A DNA stretch of 64,000 nt, from positions 13,959 through 77,958 of the forward strand of contig DKWE01000131.1 of the NCBI GenBank assembly GCA_002491565.1, read 5' to 3'. Positions 35,503 to 44,052 of the stretch are shown piece after piece; within the stretch, counting starts at the first letter, position 1; every line of letters starts with the position of its first letter. The notes beneath the pieces are model-generated. The model was not told the origin of the DNA. It worked only from the letters and a program-made list of their open reading frames with translations, and searched no databases. Made by a program: the position numbers and the translations under genes. This DNA is from Lachnospiraceae bacterium UBA7160. GTDB lineage: Bacteria > Bacillota > Clostridia > Lachnospirales > Lachnospiraceae.

Positions 35503-36355
35503 GAATGCATGTACATGCCATCCGAATTACCGTAGGGATATTCTGGTGCCGCAGATCGGTGTGATCACCGATATCCGCACAGAGACGCCGGATGTAAAGA
35601 CCTTCCGGGTCAATGCGCCGGAGGGAGGTAAGCTGTTTGAACATATGCCGGGTCAGTGCGCGATGCTCTGCATTCCGGGCGTCAGTGAAGGAATGTTTTC
35701 GATTACTTCCTCGCCGACGAACAAAGAGTATCAGGAATTCAGCATCAAGCGGTGCGGGATGCTCACGGAGCAGCTGCACAGCCTTGAGGTGGGCGATGAG
35801 ATCACCGTGCGCGGCCCCTACGGAAATCATTTTCCGGTGGAGGGGGAACTGAAGGGGAAGAATCTGCTGTTCATCGCGGGCGGCATCGGCCTTGCGCCGC
35901 TGCGCTCCGTGATCAACTATGTGCTGGACAACCGCGAAAATTACGGGAGTGTGGATATTCTGTACGGCTCGCGTTCTGCGGACGATCTGGTGCAGCTTAA
36001 GGAGATTCAGGAGGTCTGGAGGAAAGCTCCGGATGTCCACGTTCACCTGACGATCGACCGGGAGCAGGAGGGCTGGGACGGCCATGTGGGCTTTGTGCCG
36101 AACTACCTGAGGGAGCTTGGTTTTTCCGCCGACAAGACGGCGCTGGTGTGCGGCCCGCCGATCATGATCAAGTTTGTGCTGCAGGGACTGCGGGAGATGG
36201 GCTATCGGGATGAACAGATCTATACCACGCTGGAGCTGCGCATGAAATGCGGCATCGGCAAATGCGGCCGCTGCAACATCGGGACGAAATATGTGTGCAA
36301 GGACGGGCCGGTGTTCCGGTACGATGAGATCGAAGAACTGCCGGATGAATATTAG
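35495..36355 (+). CDS. FlxA/AsrB-like FAD- and NAD(P)-binding oxidoreductase subunit
   Basis: A 286-residue ferredoxin-reductase-type protein. The FAD domain (20-115) is followed by the NAD site LLFIAGGIGLAPLRSVINYV, and a C-terminal [2Fe-2S] loop CGIGKCGRCNIGTKYVC as in dihydroorotate dehydrogenase B electron-transfer subunits and AsrB. It would take hydride from NADH and pass single electrons to the FlxB-like partner. AGGAGGTG precedes ATG 35495, inside the end of the previous gene (8-base overlap). It is the last of the tightly packed Hdr/Flx genes. Confidence 0.87.
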   Translation: MSENACTCHPNYRRDILVPQIGVITDIRTETPDVKTFRVNAPEGGKLFEHMPGQCAMLCIPGVSEGMFSITSSPTNKEYQEFSIKRCGMLTEQLHSLEVGDEITVRGPYGNHFPVEGELKGKNLLFIAGGIGLAPLRSVINYVLDNRENYGSVDILYGSRSADDLVQLKEIQEVWRKAPDVHVHLTIDREQEGWDGHVGFVPNYLRELGFSADKTALVCGPPIMIKFVLQGLREMGYRDEQIYTTLELRMKCGIGKCGRCNIGTKYVCKDGPVFRYDEIEELPDEY

Positions 36356-36376
36356 TTATAGGTGCAGCCATGCAAG

Positions 36377-36453
36377 GCATCATCCATTCATAAGTTACTG
36401 TGGGTTGGACACCTCGATAGGTTTTCACCAGGGGCCTATGAGCTGGATGATGC
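36377..36453. repeat. Long-range inverted repeat before frdB
   Basis: GCATCATCCA (36377-36386) is exactly complementary to TGGATGATGC (36444-36453), 57 bases apart, in the 156-base gap between the FlxA-like and FrdB-like genes. It is the only sizeable gap inside the cluster. It could fold the leader or tune expression of the fumarate reductase relative to Hdr/Flx. No T tract follows, so it is not an obvious terminator. Confidence 0.5.
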
Positions 36454-36511
36454 TGCTCAACACGAAAATAACATTGCTGGCTAAACGGTAACGAGGAAGA
36501 AGAGGATTTCT

Positions 36512-37186
36512 ATGGAAAAAATGGTTGATGTATATTTTTTTGGTAAGAAATATCAGGTGCCTGAGTCGCTTACGATCATGAGCGCGATGGAATATGCCGG
36601 ATATACCCTGAAGCGCGGCTGCGGCTGCCGTCACGGCTTCTGCGGAGCCTGCGCAACGATCTACCGGATTAAAGGGAAAAATGAGCTGAAGACCTGCCTT
36701 GCCTGCCAGACACAGGTTGAGGACGGGATGTATGTGGCGAGTATTCCTTTTTTCCCGACGGATAAGCGGACCTATGAGATCGGCGAGCTTCGCCCGAATC
36801 AGCAGGTGATGATGGAGCTTTACCCGGAGATCTACAGCTGCATCGGCTGCAATGCCTGCACCAAGGCGTGCACGCAGAATCTGAATGTTATGCAGTACAT
36901 TGCGTATGCTCAGAGAGGCGAGCTGGAGAAATGCGCAGAGGAGTCCTTTGACTGTATTGGCTGCGGCTGCTGCTCGCTGCGCTGTCCGGCAGGGATTTCT
37001 CATCCAATGGTGGGCGTGCTTGCAAGGAGACTGACCGGAAAGTACCTTGCCCCGGAGGCAAAGCATCTGAATCAGCGCGTGGAGGAGATTCACGCGGGTG
37101 CCTATGACGAGCTGATCGAGCAGATTATGCAGAAACCGATTGAGGAAATGCAGGAGCTCTACAACCACAGAGAGATTGAGAAATAA
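36512..37186 (+). CDS. frdB: FrdB-like iron-sulfur subunit of a soluble fumarate reductase
   Basis: A 224-residue protein of the SdhB/FrdB/TfrB family. The N-terminal [2Fe-2S] ferredoxin fold has GCGCRHGFCGACATIY and TCLACQT. The C-terminal part has CIGCNACTKACTQNLNV and CIGCGCCSLRCPAGISH for 4Fe-4S centres. It lacks the C-terminal CCG domains of methanogen thiol:fumarate reductase TfrB. No membrane anchor gene (FrdC/D, SdhC) is nearby, so the pair is probably soluble. It is followed after 14 bases by FrdA. The neighbouring HdrB could supply CCG domains in trans; that is inference. Confidence 0.83.
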   Translation: MEKMVDVYFFGKKYQVPESLTIMSAMEYAGYTLKRGCGCRHGFCGACATIYRIKGKNELKTCLACQTQVEDGMYVASIPFFPTDKRTYEIGELRPNQQVMMELYPEIYSCIGCNACTKACTQNLNVMQYIAYAQRGELEKCAEESFDCIGCGCCSLRCPAGISHPMVGVLARRLTGKYLAPEAKHLNQRVEEIHAGAYDELIEQIMQKPIEEMQELYNHREIEK

Positions 37187-37200
37187 AGGAGGGAGAATCT

Positions 37201-38802
37201 ATGTATACACCAGAAATGCAGGAATCCGTGAAAAGGGTGGAAGCGGCCAGAGCGGACAACTTGAAGCTGGAACCGAGGCGCATGACTGCGGAAGAGAAAG
37301 ATTCCCTCCTGAAAGCATTTCATCCGGACTATCGTCAGGACGGCTTTGTGGAGATCAAAATCGGACCGAATGCAGGTCAGAAGGTTCCGACGGAGCTGGG
37401 ACATCTGCTGCATTCAAACAGCCGGCTCTTGCAGGATCCGGTAGATCTTGGTAAAATTGATTATGACGTGGATGTGCTCGTGATCGGCGGCGGCGGAGCA
37501 GGTGCTTCGGCAGCGATTGAGGCAAACGAGGCGGGCGCGGATGTCATGATTGTGACGAAGCTGCGCATCGGAGACGCCAACACCATGATGGCGGAGGGCG
37601 GCATCCAGGCGGCAGACAAGGAAAATGATTCACCGGCGCAGCACTATCTGGATGCGTTTGGCGGCGGACACTTTGCGGCGAGACCGGAGCTTCTGCGCCG
37701 TCTGGTCATGGAGGCGCCGGATGCGATCCAGTGGCTGAACCGCCTTGGCGTCATGTTCGACAAGGAAGCAGACGGCACCATGATCACCACGCACGGCGGC
37801 GGTACTTCCAGGAAGCGGATGCATGCCTGCAAGGATTATTCCGGCGCGGAGATCATGCGGACTTTGCGGGATGAAGTGCTGAACCGGAAGATTCCGGTGG
37901 TGGAGTTCACCTCTGCCGTAGAGCTGATCAAGGATGAAAACGGCCGCGTGGCGGGAGCGGTGCTCCTGAATATGGAGACTGGCGACTACCTGGTTGCGCG
38001 CGCGAAGACGGTTATCATTGCGACCGGCGGAGCCGGACGGCTGCACTATCAGAATTTCCCGACCTCCAATCACTATGGGGCGACGGCGGACGGCCTGATC
38101 CTGGGCTACCGGGCGGGTGTTCCGTTGTTGTACCAGGATACGATTCAGTACCACCCGACCGGGGCGGCATTTCCGTCCCAGATTTTTGGCGCACTGGTGA
38201 CAGAGAAGGTGCGTTCTCTGGGGGCGATGCTGGTCAACGCGGATGGAGAGGTATTTATGCATCCGCTTGAGACGCGCGATGTGTGTGCGGCCTCGATTAT
38301 CCGGGAGTGCACAGCAAGAGAGAAGGGTGTGCAGACTCCGATCGGAACCGGTGTGTGGCTGGATACGCCGATGATCGAGCAGCTCGGCGGAGCAGGCACG
38401 ATCGAGAAGCGGATTCCGGCGATGCTGCGCATGTTCATGAATTATGATATTGATATGCGGAAGGAGCCAATCCTGGTCTATCCGACGCTGCACTACCAGA
38501 ACGGCGGCCTGGAGATCAATGGGGAAGGGTTCACCAAGACCATAGACAACCTGCTCGTAGCCGGAGAGGCGGTGGGCGGCATCCATGGCAGGAACCGTCT
38601 GATGGGAAATTCGCTGCTGGATATCATTGTATTCGGGCGGAATGCCGGAAAAGCAGCTGCCGCTAAGGCGAAGGAGGTACAGCTCGGAACGCTTACACTG
38701 TCTCATATCGAAGCGTATGCGGAGGAATTGAAGAAAGCGGGAGAGAATACGGAGGATGTGTCACCGCTGCTGCTGCCGAATTATGCACGGCATGAGAGAT
38801 AA
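37201..38802 (+). CDS. frdA: Fumarate reductase/succinate dehydrogenase-type flavoprotein
   Basis: A 533-residue flavoprotein. After an 85-residue N-terminal extension it has the FAD site VLVIGGGGAGASAAIEANEA, NTMMAEGGIQAAD, the substrate motif YHPTGAAFPSQIFG, and the C-terminal signature GGIHGRNRLMGNSLLD. The His that covalently holds FAD in membrane-bound FrdA/SdhA (SHTxAAQGG) is replaced by Asn, so FAD should be non-covalent. L-aspartate oxidase and adenylylsulfate reductase are alternatives, but the FrdB partner and fumarase genes downstream favour fumarate reduction to succinate. GGAGGG precedes the ATG. Confidence 0.85.
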   Translation: MYTPEMQESVKRVEAARADNLKLEPRRMTAEEKDSLLKAFHPDYRQDGFVEIKIGPNAGQKVPTELGHLLHSNSRLLQDPVDLGKIDYDVDVLVIGGGGAGASAAIEANEAGADVMIVTKLRIGDANTMMAEGGIQAADKENDSPAQHYLDAFGGGHFAARPELLRRLVMEAPDAIQWLNRLGVMFDKEADGTMITTHGGGTSRKRMHACKDYSGAEIMRTLRDEVLNRKIPVVEFTSAVELIKDENGRVAGAVLLNMETGDYLVARAKTVIIATGGAGRLHYQNFPTSNHYGATADGLILGYRAGVPLLYQDTIQYHPTGAAFPSQIFGALVTEKVRSLGAMLVNADGEVFMHPLETRDVCAASIIRECTAREKGVQTPIGTGVWLDTPMIEQLGGAGTIEKRIPAMLRMFMNYDIDMRKEPILVYPTLHYQNGGLEINGEGFTKTIDNLLVAGEAVGGIHGRNRLMGNSLLDIIVFGRNAGKAAAAKAKEVQLGTLTLSHIEAYAEELKKAGENTEDVSPLLLPNYARHER

Positions 38803-38943
38803 AAATTGCTGTATAGGCCCGGTTTCAAGATGGAGATAATATGAAGCGTATAGAATTGCGGAAGTTCGAAGTACGAAGCAATTCGTAGACTTATATCTGA
38901 GGTCATGCCTGCAAAGCAGGGGAAGGGTTAAGGAGGAAATGGA

Positions 38944-39786
38944 ATGCGGGAAATAGAAGCGAGCCAGATCACAGAGGTGGTCGAGCGGCTCTGTATCGAA
39001 GCCAATGAGCATCTGCCAGAGGATGTGAAGTGTGCGCTTCGTGACTGCCGCGCGCGAGAGGACTGGGAGATTGCGCAGGGGGTGCTGGACAAGATCATCG
39101 AAAACTACGAGATCGCAGACGAGCAGCAGGTCCCCATCTGCCAGGATACCGGGATGGCGTGCGTATTTCTGGAAATCGGCCAGGATGTCCATATCGTTGG
39201 GGGAGATCTCTCAGAGGCGGTGGACGAGGGCGTGCGCAGAGGATATGACAAGGGCTATCTGCGCAAATCTGTGGTAAAGGATCCGGTGCGCAGAGGTAAC
39301 ACTGGGGACAACACTCCGGCCATGCTCTATACGGAAATTGTGCCGGGAGAACAGATCAAAGTTACGGTGGGACCTAAGGGTTTTGGAAGTGAAAATATGA
39401 GTGCAATCCGGATGTTCAAGCCGTCGGCGGGGCTGCAGGGGATCAAGGATTTTATCCTGGAGACCGTAGAGACGGCAGGTCCGAATCCCTGTCCGCCTAT
39501 GGTGGTAGGCGTTGGCATTGGCGGTACTTTCGATAAGGCGGCACTGTTGGCAAAGAAAGCGCTGATGCGCCCGGTCGATTCTGAGAATCCGGACCCATTC
39601 TACGCGGATCTGGAGAAAGAAATGCTGGAGAAAATCAACCAGCTTGGCATTGGACCTCAGGGCTTCGGAGGAAAGACGACAGCGATCGGATTGAATATTG
39701 AGACGATGCCGACTCATATCGCAGGAATGCCCTGTGCGATCAATATCAGCTGCCATGTGACAAGACATAAGACAGAGATGATATAA
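38944..39786 (+). CDS. fumA: Class I fumarate hydratase, alpha subunit
   Basis: A 280-residue alpha subunit of the oxygen-sensitive [4Fe-4S] two-subunit fumarase (TtdA/FumA-alpha type). Cluster cysteines are seen in [22 protein letters not shown] and [14 protein letters not shown]. The substrate stretch [15 protein letters not shown] is present. It makes fumarate from malate for the reductase upstream. L-tartrate dehydratase is the main alternative for this family. TAAGGAGGAAA precedes the ATG. The beta subunit is 183 bases downstream with its own promoter. Confidence 0.88.
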   Translation: MREIEASQITEVVERLCIEANEHLPEDVKCALRDCRAREDWEIAQGVLDKIIENYEIADEQQVPICQDTGMACVFLEIGQDVHIVGGDLSEAVDEGVRRGYDKGYLRKSVVKDPVRRGNTGDNTPAMLYTEIVPGEQIKVTVGPKGFGSENMSAIRMFKPSAGLQGIKDFILETVETAGPNPCPPMVVGVGIGGTFDKAALLAKKALMRPVDSENPDPFYADLEKEMLEKINQLGIGPQGFGGKTTAIGLNIETMPTHIAGMPCAINISCHVTRHKTEMI

Positions 39787-39833
39787 AATGTACGAGACCA
39801 TAATATTGTACCTATGTCAATTTATGGAAGATG

Positions 39834-39862
39834 TTTACATGTGTCAGTCTGTTGTATATAAT
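39834..39862 (+). promoter_or_regulatory. Internal promoter before the fumarase beta gene
   Basis: TTTACA (39834-39839), a 17-base spacer and TATAAT (39857-39862) lie about 108 bases before the beta-subunit ATG. This near-consensus pair may give the second subunit extra transcription. Confidence 0.6.
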
Positions 39863-39969
39863 CTTGTATCTGCGGACTCTTTAAGGCCGGTATTTACCTG
39901 AAACGTAAATTTGCAGATAAATTGCAGTAGACTGGTAATGTAGTTCATGGCAGGAAAGGAGACGGATTC

Positions 39970-40527
39970 ATGGAAAAACATATTACGCTGCCGCTCACGA
40001 AGGAGCTGGCGCGCACGCTTCATGCGGGCGAGACCGTCTACGTGACAGGCACCATCTATACCTCGCGTGACGCAGGCCACAAGCGCATGTGCGAGGCGCT
40101 TGCCAGAGGAGAACAGCTCCCCTTTGATCCCACTGACGCTACCATTTATTATGTTGGCCCGACTCCGGCAAAGCCGGGACAGGTCATCGGCTCGGCAGGC
40201 CCGACCACCAGCGGCCGTATGGATGCCTATGCGCCTACAATGATGCGTGCTGGGGCAAGAGGCATGATCGGCAAGGGAGCAAGACTTCCTGAAGTCGTGG
40301 AAGCTATGAAGGAATGTAGCGGTGTTTACTTCGGCGCGATTGGCGGCGCAGGCGCACTGCTTGCCAGGTGCATCAAAAAGGCGGAACTGATCGCCTACGA
40401 AGATCTTGGAGCGGAAGCTCTGCGCAAACTGTACGTCGAGGAGATGCCGTTGGTCGTCATCATTGACAGCGAAGGCCGCAGTCTGTACGAAGAAGGCCGC
40501 GCCGCGTATCTCGCGTCTCGAAAATAG
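39970..40527 (+). CDS. fumB: Class I fumarate hydratase, beta subunit
   Basis: A 185-residue beta subunit. It opens ITLPLTKELARTLHAGETVY and has the conserved swivelling-domain stretches VIGSAGPTTSGRMDAYAPTM and RGMIGKGARLPEV. It completes the heterodimeric fumarase with the gene at 38944. GGAAAGGAG precedes the ATG. As with the alpha subunit, tartrate dehydratase beta is the alternative reading. Confidence 0.88.
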   Translation: MEKHITLPLTKELARTLHAGETVYVTGTIYTSRDAGHKRMCEALARGEQLPFDPTDATIYYVGPTPAKPGQVIGSAGPTTSGRMDAYAPTMMRAGARGMIGKGARLPEVVEAMKECSGVYFGAIGGAGALLARCIKKAELIAYEDLGAEALRKLYVEEMPLVVIIDSEGRSLYEEGRAAYLASRK

Positions 40528-40625
40528 AGTGTGATACTACTGCTCTGTGCGGTAAGAGCAAGCGAAAAGTCCCGAAACCAGGTGCAGAATGGGTAATTTG
40601 TAAGAAAAACTGCACAAAAAAGTAC

Positions 40626-40654
40626 TGGACATACGCGGACTTTTGTGCTATGCT
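40626..40654 (+). promoter_or_regulatory. Promoter of the glycine cleavage operon
   Basis: TGGACA (40626-40631), 17 bases and TATGCT (40649-40654) lie directly before the riboswitch. The start near 40661 makes the riboswitch the 5' leader. Confidence 0.6.
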
Positions 40655-40707
40655 GACATTATCAAGAGAGCACCCGGCCAGGGAAAACTGAATACAAATA
40701 TCGGGCG

Positions 40708-40917
40708 AAGGATTTGGGAGAGAGCGCGGCAGCCGCGCCGCCGAAGGGGAAAAGCGAAGAAGCTCAAACTCTCAGGCAAAAAGACCGGATCCGGACGAGA
40801 CTCTGGAGAGCATCCGTGCACCAACGAGGATGGCCCCGTACCGGGACCAGCAATCTTTCAGGTAAAAGGACAGAGGCAGGAAGCAATGCCGTAAGGCATT
40901 TTCTTCCTGCCTCTTTT
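40708..40917 (+). promoter_or_regulatory. Tandem glycine riboswitch with terminator expression platform
   Basis: Aptamer I (about 40708-40795) shows GGGAGAG, GCCGCCGAAGGGGAAAA and CTCTCAGGCAAAAAGACCGG. Aptamer II (about 40798-40876) opens CTCTGGAGAGCATCC and closes CTTTCAGGTAAAAGGACAG. These are the hallmarks of the gcvT glycine element, and gcvT follows. An intrinsic terminator overlaps the 3' end of aptamer II. Glycine binding is expected to disrupt it and turn the operon on. The rest of the 40528-41039 gap is promoter and a short spacer. Confidence 0.93.
40873..40917 (+). terminator. Riboswitch-controlled intrinsic terminator
   Basis: GAGGCAGGAAG (40873-40883) pairs perfectly with CTTCCTGCCTC (40903-40913), with an inner AATGCC/GGCATT stem, followed by TTTT. 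Its first bases (GAGG) belong to the end of aptamer II, giving a direct switching mechanism. Confidence 0.88.
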
Positions 40918-41039
40918 GCTGTTGAATTGCGCGGCGCCATGCGCGGAGCAAATCAGAGCATAGATGCGAAGTACGGAGCGATTTGCTGATTCTCATTCAG
41001 AATGTGTTTCCCTGGCGGGCGGAAAGGAGTGGCTACAGC

Positions 41040-42128
41040 ATGGAAAGAAAAACGCCTTTGTATGACGTTCATGTGGAGAGCAAGGGGAAAATTGTTCCCT
41101 TCGGTGGGTATCTGCTTCCGGTTCAGTATCAGGGAGTGATTCAGGAGCATATGGCAGTCAGGACGGCCGCGGGATTGTTTGATGTGTCCCATATGGGTGA
41201 GGTTCTCTGCATTGGAAAGGATGCTCTGGCAAATCTCAATCATCTTCTGACGAATGATTATACCACGATGTATGACGGTCAGGCACGCTACAGCCCGATG
41301 TGCAATGAAAATGGCGGCGTTGTGGATGACCTGATTGTGTACAAGGTGCGTGACAATCATTATTTTATCGTTGTGAACGCGGCAAACCGCGAGAAGGATT
41401 TTGCGTGGATGAAGGCACATGCCTTTGGGGATGCTGTATTTACGGATATTTCCGATGAGGTTGCGCAGATTGCGCTCCAGGGTCCGAGGGCGGAGGAGAT
41501 TCTGCGGAAGCTGGTAGGCGAAGAAGACATTCCGGAAAAATATTACAGCTGCAGATTCCACCGGAGGATCGCGGATATGGACTGCATTATTTCCAGAACC
41601 GGTTATACGGGGGAGGACGGCTTCGAGTTCTATGTAGCGGCGCAGGAAGCAGAAAAGCTCTGGAAGCTGCTGCTTGAGACTGGAAAGGAAGAAGGTCTGG
41701 TCCCATGCGGACTTGGCGCGCGGGATACGCTCCGGTTGGAGGCAGCGATGCCGCTCTATGGGCATGAGATGGATGATGAGATATCGCCGCGTGAGACGGG
41801 ACTTGGCGTGTTTGTGAAAATGGACAAGCGGGAGTTTATCGGGAAAGAAGCTCTGGAGTCCAGAGAGGTTGCGAGGAAACGCGTAGGCTTGAAGGTGACA
41901 GGGCGGGGCATTATCCGGGAGCACATGGAGCTCTTTGACGGGGAGAAGAAGATCGGCATTTCCACCTCCGGCACGCATTGCCCGTATCTCGGCTACCCGG
42001 CGGCGATGGCGCTTGTGGAGAAGGAATACGCAGTTCCGGGGACGAAGGTACAGGCCAATGTCCGGGGAAGGAAGGTAGAGGCGGAGGTCGTGGCGCTGCC
42101 GTTTTACCGTAAAAATGCGAAGGGATAA
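41040..42128 (+). CDS. gcvT: Glycine cleavage T protein, aminomethyltransferase
   Basis: A 362-residue GcvT. It opens KTPLYDVHVESKGKIVPFGGY and has AGLFDVSHMGEVLCIG, YSPMCNENGGVVDDLIVYK (catalytic Asp), GYTGEDGFEFY and GLGARDTLRLEA. It moves the aminomethyl group from lipoyl-GcvH to tetrahydrofolate, releasing ammonia. GGAAAGGAG precedes ATG 41040. First gene after the riboswitch; gcvH follows after 141 bases. Confidence 0.96.
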   Translation: MERKTPLYDVHVESKGKIVPFGGYLLPVQYQGVIQEHMAVRTAAGLFDVSHMGEVLCIGKDALANLNHLLTNDYTTMYDGQARYSPMCNENGGVVDDLIVYKVRDNHYFIVVNAANREKDFAWMKAHAFGDAVFTDISDEVAQIALQGPRAEEILRKLVGEEDIPEKYYSCRFHRRIADMDCIISRTGYTGEDGFEFYVAAQEAEKLWKLLLETGKEEGLVPCGLGARDTLRLEAAMPLYGHEMDDEISPRETGLGVFVKMDKREFIGKEALESREVARKRVGLKVTGRGIIREHMELFDGEKKIGISTSGTHCPYLGYPAAMALVEKEYAVPGTKVQANVRGRKVEAEVVALPFYRKNAKG

Positions 42129-42269
42129 GCACTGGCAGTAGTTGTTTCTTACTGGCCGCTTTTACCGGCCGTCTGAAATTATGATAGTCTCAGAAGCCAT
42201 AGGAGTCTGCGGGCAGCAATTTTAGAACAGGCATTGTAAAATAATATAAAAATTCAGGAGGACAGAACA

Positions 42270-42653
42270 ATGACGTATCCAGTAGAATTAAAGTATGTGA
42301 AATCGCATGAGTGGGTCAGAGAGGATGGCGACGTGGTCTATATTGGCATTACTGATTATGCACAGGATGCCCTTGGGGATCTGGTATTTGTCAATCTTCC
42401 GGAGGTGGGGGATGAAGTAACCGCTGGAGAGGCATTTGCGGATGTGGAGTCTGTAAAGGCAGTTTCTGATGTATTTTCCCCGGTGACAGGCGTGGTGCTT
42501 GAGATCAATGAAGAGCTTCTGGATGCGCCGGAGCAGATCAATCAGGATCCGTATGGGGCTTGGTTTATCAAGGTCGGTCAGGTGCAGGAGCATGAGGACT
42601 ATCTGAGCGCAGCAGAATATGAGGAGCACGCGCAAGCAGAAGCGGAAGCTTAA
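42270..42653 (+). CDS. gcvH: Glycine cleavage H protein, lipoyl carrier
   Basis: A 127-residue lipoyl protein. The lipoylated lysine is K63 in [17 protein letters not shown], preceded by [18 protein letters not shown]. It shuttles the aminomethyl intermediate among the P, T and L proteins. Length and spacing are normal. AGGAGG precedes the ATG. Confidence 0.96.
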   Translation: MTYPVELKYVKSHEWVREDGDVVYIGITDYAQDALGDLVFVNLPEVGDEVTAGEAFADVESVKAVSDVFSPVTGVVLEINEELLDAPEQINQDPYGAWFIKVGQVQEHEDYLSAAEYEEHAQAEAEA

Positions 42654-42732
42654 TCGGCGGACGGTTATGCCGTTTACAGGCGTAAATTTGTGTAAATAGC
42701 AAAATTGAGCCAGGATGGAGGGGGAAACAAGT

Positions 42733-44052
42733 ATGGGTTCCTATGTGATATCCACAAAACAGGAGCAGCAGGAATTATTAAAGGAAGCGGGCTTTGCAAG
42801 CTTTGAGGATCTGTTTGCTCATCAGATTCCGCCGGAAGTGCGCTGCGGAGAGCTGAATCTGCCGGAGGGACTTTCTGAGCTGGAGGCTCTGGAGCAGATG
42901 CAGGAGCTGGCAGGCCGGAACCGGGTATTCCGGAGCATTTTCCGGGGCGCTGGGGCATATGACCATTACATTCCGGCGATCGTGAAGAGTGTCACCTCGA
43001 AGGAAGAGTTTGTCACGGCTTATACGCCCTATCAGGCAGAGATCAGCCAGGGAGTGCTTCAGTCGATTTTCGAGTATCAGACGATGATCTGTGAGCTGAC
43101 TGGTATGGATGTATCGAACGCTTCCGTTTATGACGGAGCGACCGCAGCTGCGGAGGGAGTCGCGATGTGCCGTGACCGAAGAAGAACCAGAATTCTGGTG
43201 TCCGCATGTGTGAAGCCGGAGACGCTTAAGGTGATCCGGACCTACTGCTTTGGAAATGACCTTGCATTGGAGATCGTGCCGGAGAAGGACGGAAGAACCG
43301 ACCAGGAGGCTCTGCAGGAAATGCTGGGTGCGGATACTGCCTGCTTCTACGCGGAGGAGCCGAATTATTACGGCATCGTTGAGGAGTATCAGACACTTGG
43401 AGAGCTGGCACACCGCGCCGGAGCAAAGTATGTCCTTGGCTGCAATCCGATTGCGCTTGGGCTTTTGGCGACACCGGCAGAGTACGGTGCGGATGTGGCG
43501 GTTGGCGAGGGACAGCCCTTGGGTCTTCCGCTCGCGTTCGGAGGACCGTACCTGGGTTTTATGGCAGCTACGAAGGACATGATGCGCAAGCTTCCGGGAA
43601 GAATAGTCGGGGAGACGACGGACCACGAAGGGCGGCGAGCCTTTGTTCTGACGCTTCAGGCGAGAGAGCAGCATATCCGCAGGGAAAAGGCGAGCAGCAA
43701 TATCTGCTCAAATCAGGCGCTCTGTGCAATGACAGCAGCCGTTTATCTTGCGGCGCTGGGGACAAAGGGGCTATCGGATGCAGCGGTCCTCTGTACTTCA
43801 AAGGCTCATTATCTGCAGAAGGAGCTGGAGGGCATTGGATATCCGCTCAGATATGAGGCGCCGTTCTTCCACGAATTTGTCACCCGGACACCGGTCGCGG
43901 CTTCCAGAGTGCTTTCGGCACTCGAAGAGCGGGGGATTCTCGGCGGCCTGCCGCTCGGTGAGAAGGAAATTCTCTGGTGTACCACGGAGAAAAATACGAA
44001 GCGCCAGATGGATGAGGTAGTGGAAGTGCTGAAGGAGGTGGCAAAGGCATGA
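42733..44052 (+). CDS. gcvPA: Glycine dehydrogenase (decarboxylating) subunit 1
   Basis: A 439-residue N-terminal half of the split P protein as in Bacillus and clostridia. Visible are [50 protein letters not shown] and [18 protein letters not shown]. It lacks the PLP lysine, which is in subunit 2. GGAGGGGG supports ATG 42733 rather than 42715. It overlaps gcvPB by four bases. Confidence 0.95.
   Translation: MGSYVISTKQEQQELLKEAGFASFEDLFAHQIPPEVRCGELNLPEGLSELEALEQMQELAGRNRVFRSIFRGAGAYDHYIPAIVKSVTSKEEFVTAYTPYQAEISQGVLQSIFEYQTMICELTGMDVSNASVYDGATAAAEGVAMCRDRRRTRILVSACVKPETLKVIRTYCFGNDLALEIVPEKDGRTDQEALQEMLGADTACFYAEEPNYYGIVEEYQTLGELAHRAGAKYVLGCNPIALGLLATPAEYGADVAVGEGQPLGLPLAFGGPYLGFMAATKDMMRKLPGRIVGETTDHEGRRAFVLTLQAREQHIRREKASSNICSNQALCAMTAAVYLAALGTKGLSDAAVLCTSKAHYLQKELEGIGYPLRYEAPFFHEFVTRTPVAASRVLSALEERGILGGLPLGEKEILWCTTEKNTKRQMDEVVEVLKEVAKA

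Noticed and set aside
34414..36355. Anaerobic sulfite reductase AsrAB
   Set aside because: The two proteins resemble AsrA and AsrB, but the sirohaem subunit AsrC is missing and Hdr/Flx genes are adjacent, so a FlxBA role is preferred.
36512..38802. Adenylylsulfate reductase or L-aspartate oxidase
   Set aside because: The partner has a 2Fe-2S plus 4Fe-4S FrdB layout and fumarase genes follow; no nadA/nadC or sulfate genes are present.
40643..40989. Two short plus-strand frames before gcvT
   Set aside because: They fall inside the glycine riboswitch and its terminator.
42129..42269. Small GC hairpin between gcvT and gcvH
   Set aside because: GGCCG/CGGCC is only five bases with no T tract; too weak to call an attenuator.
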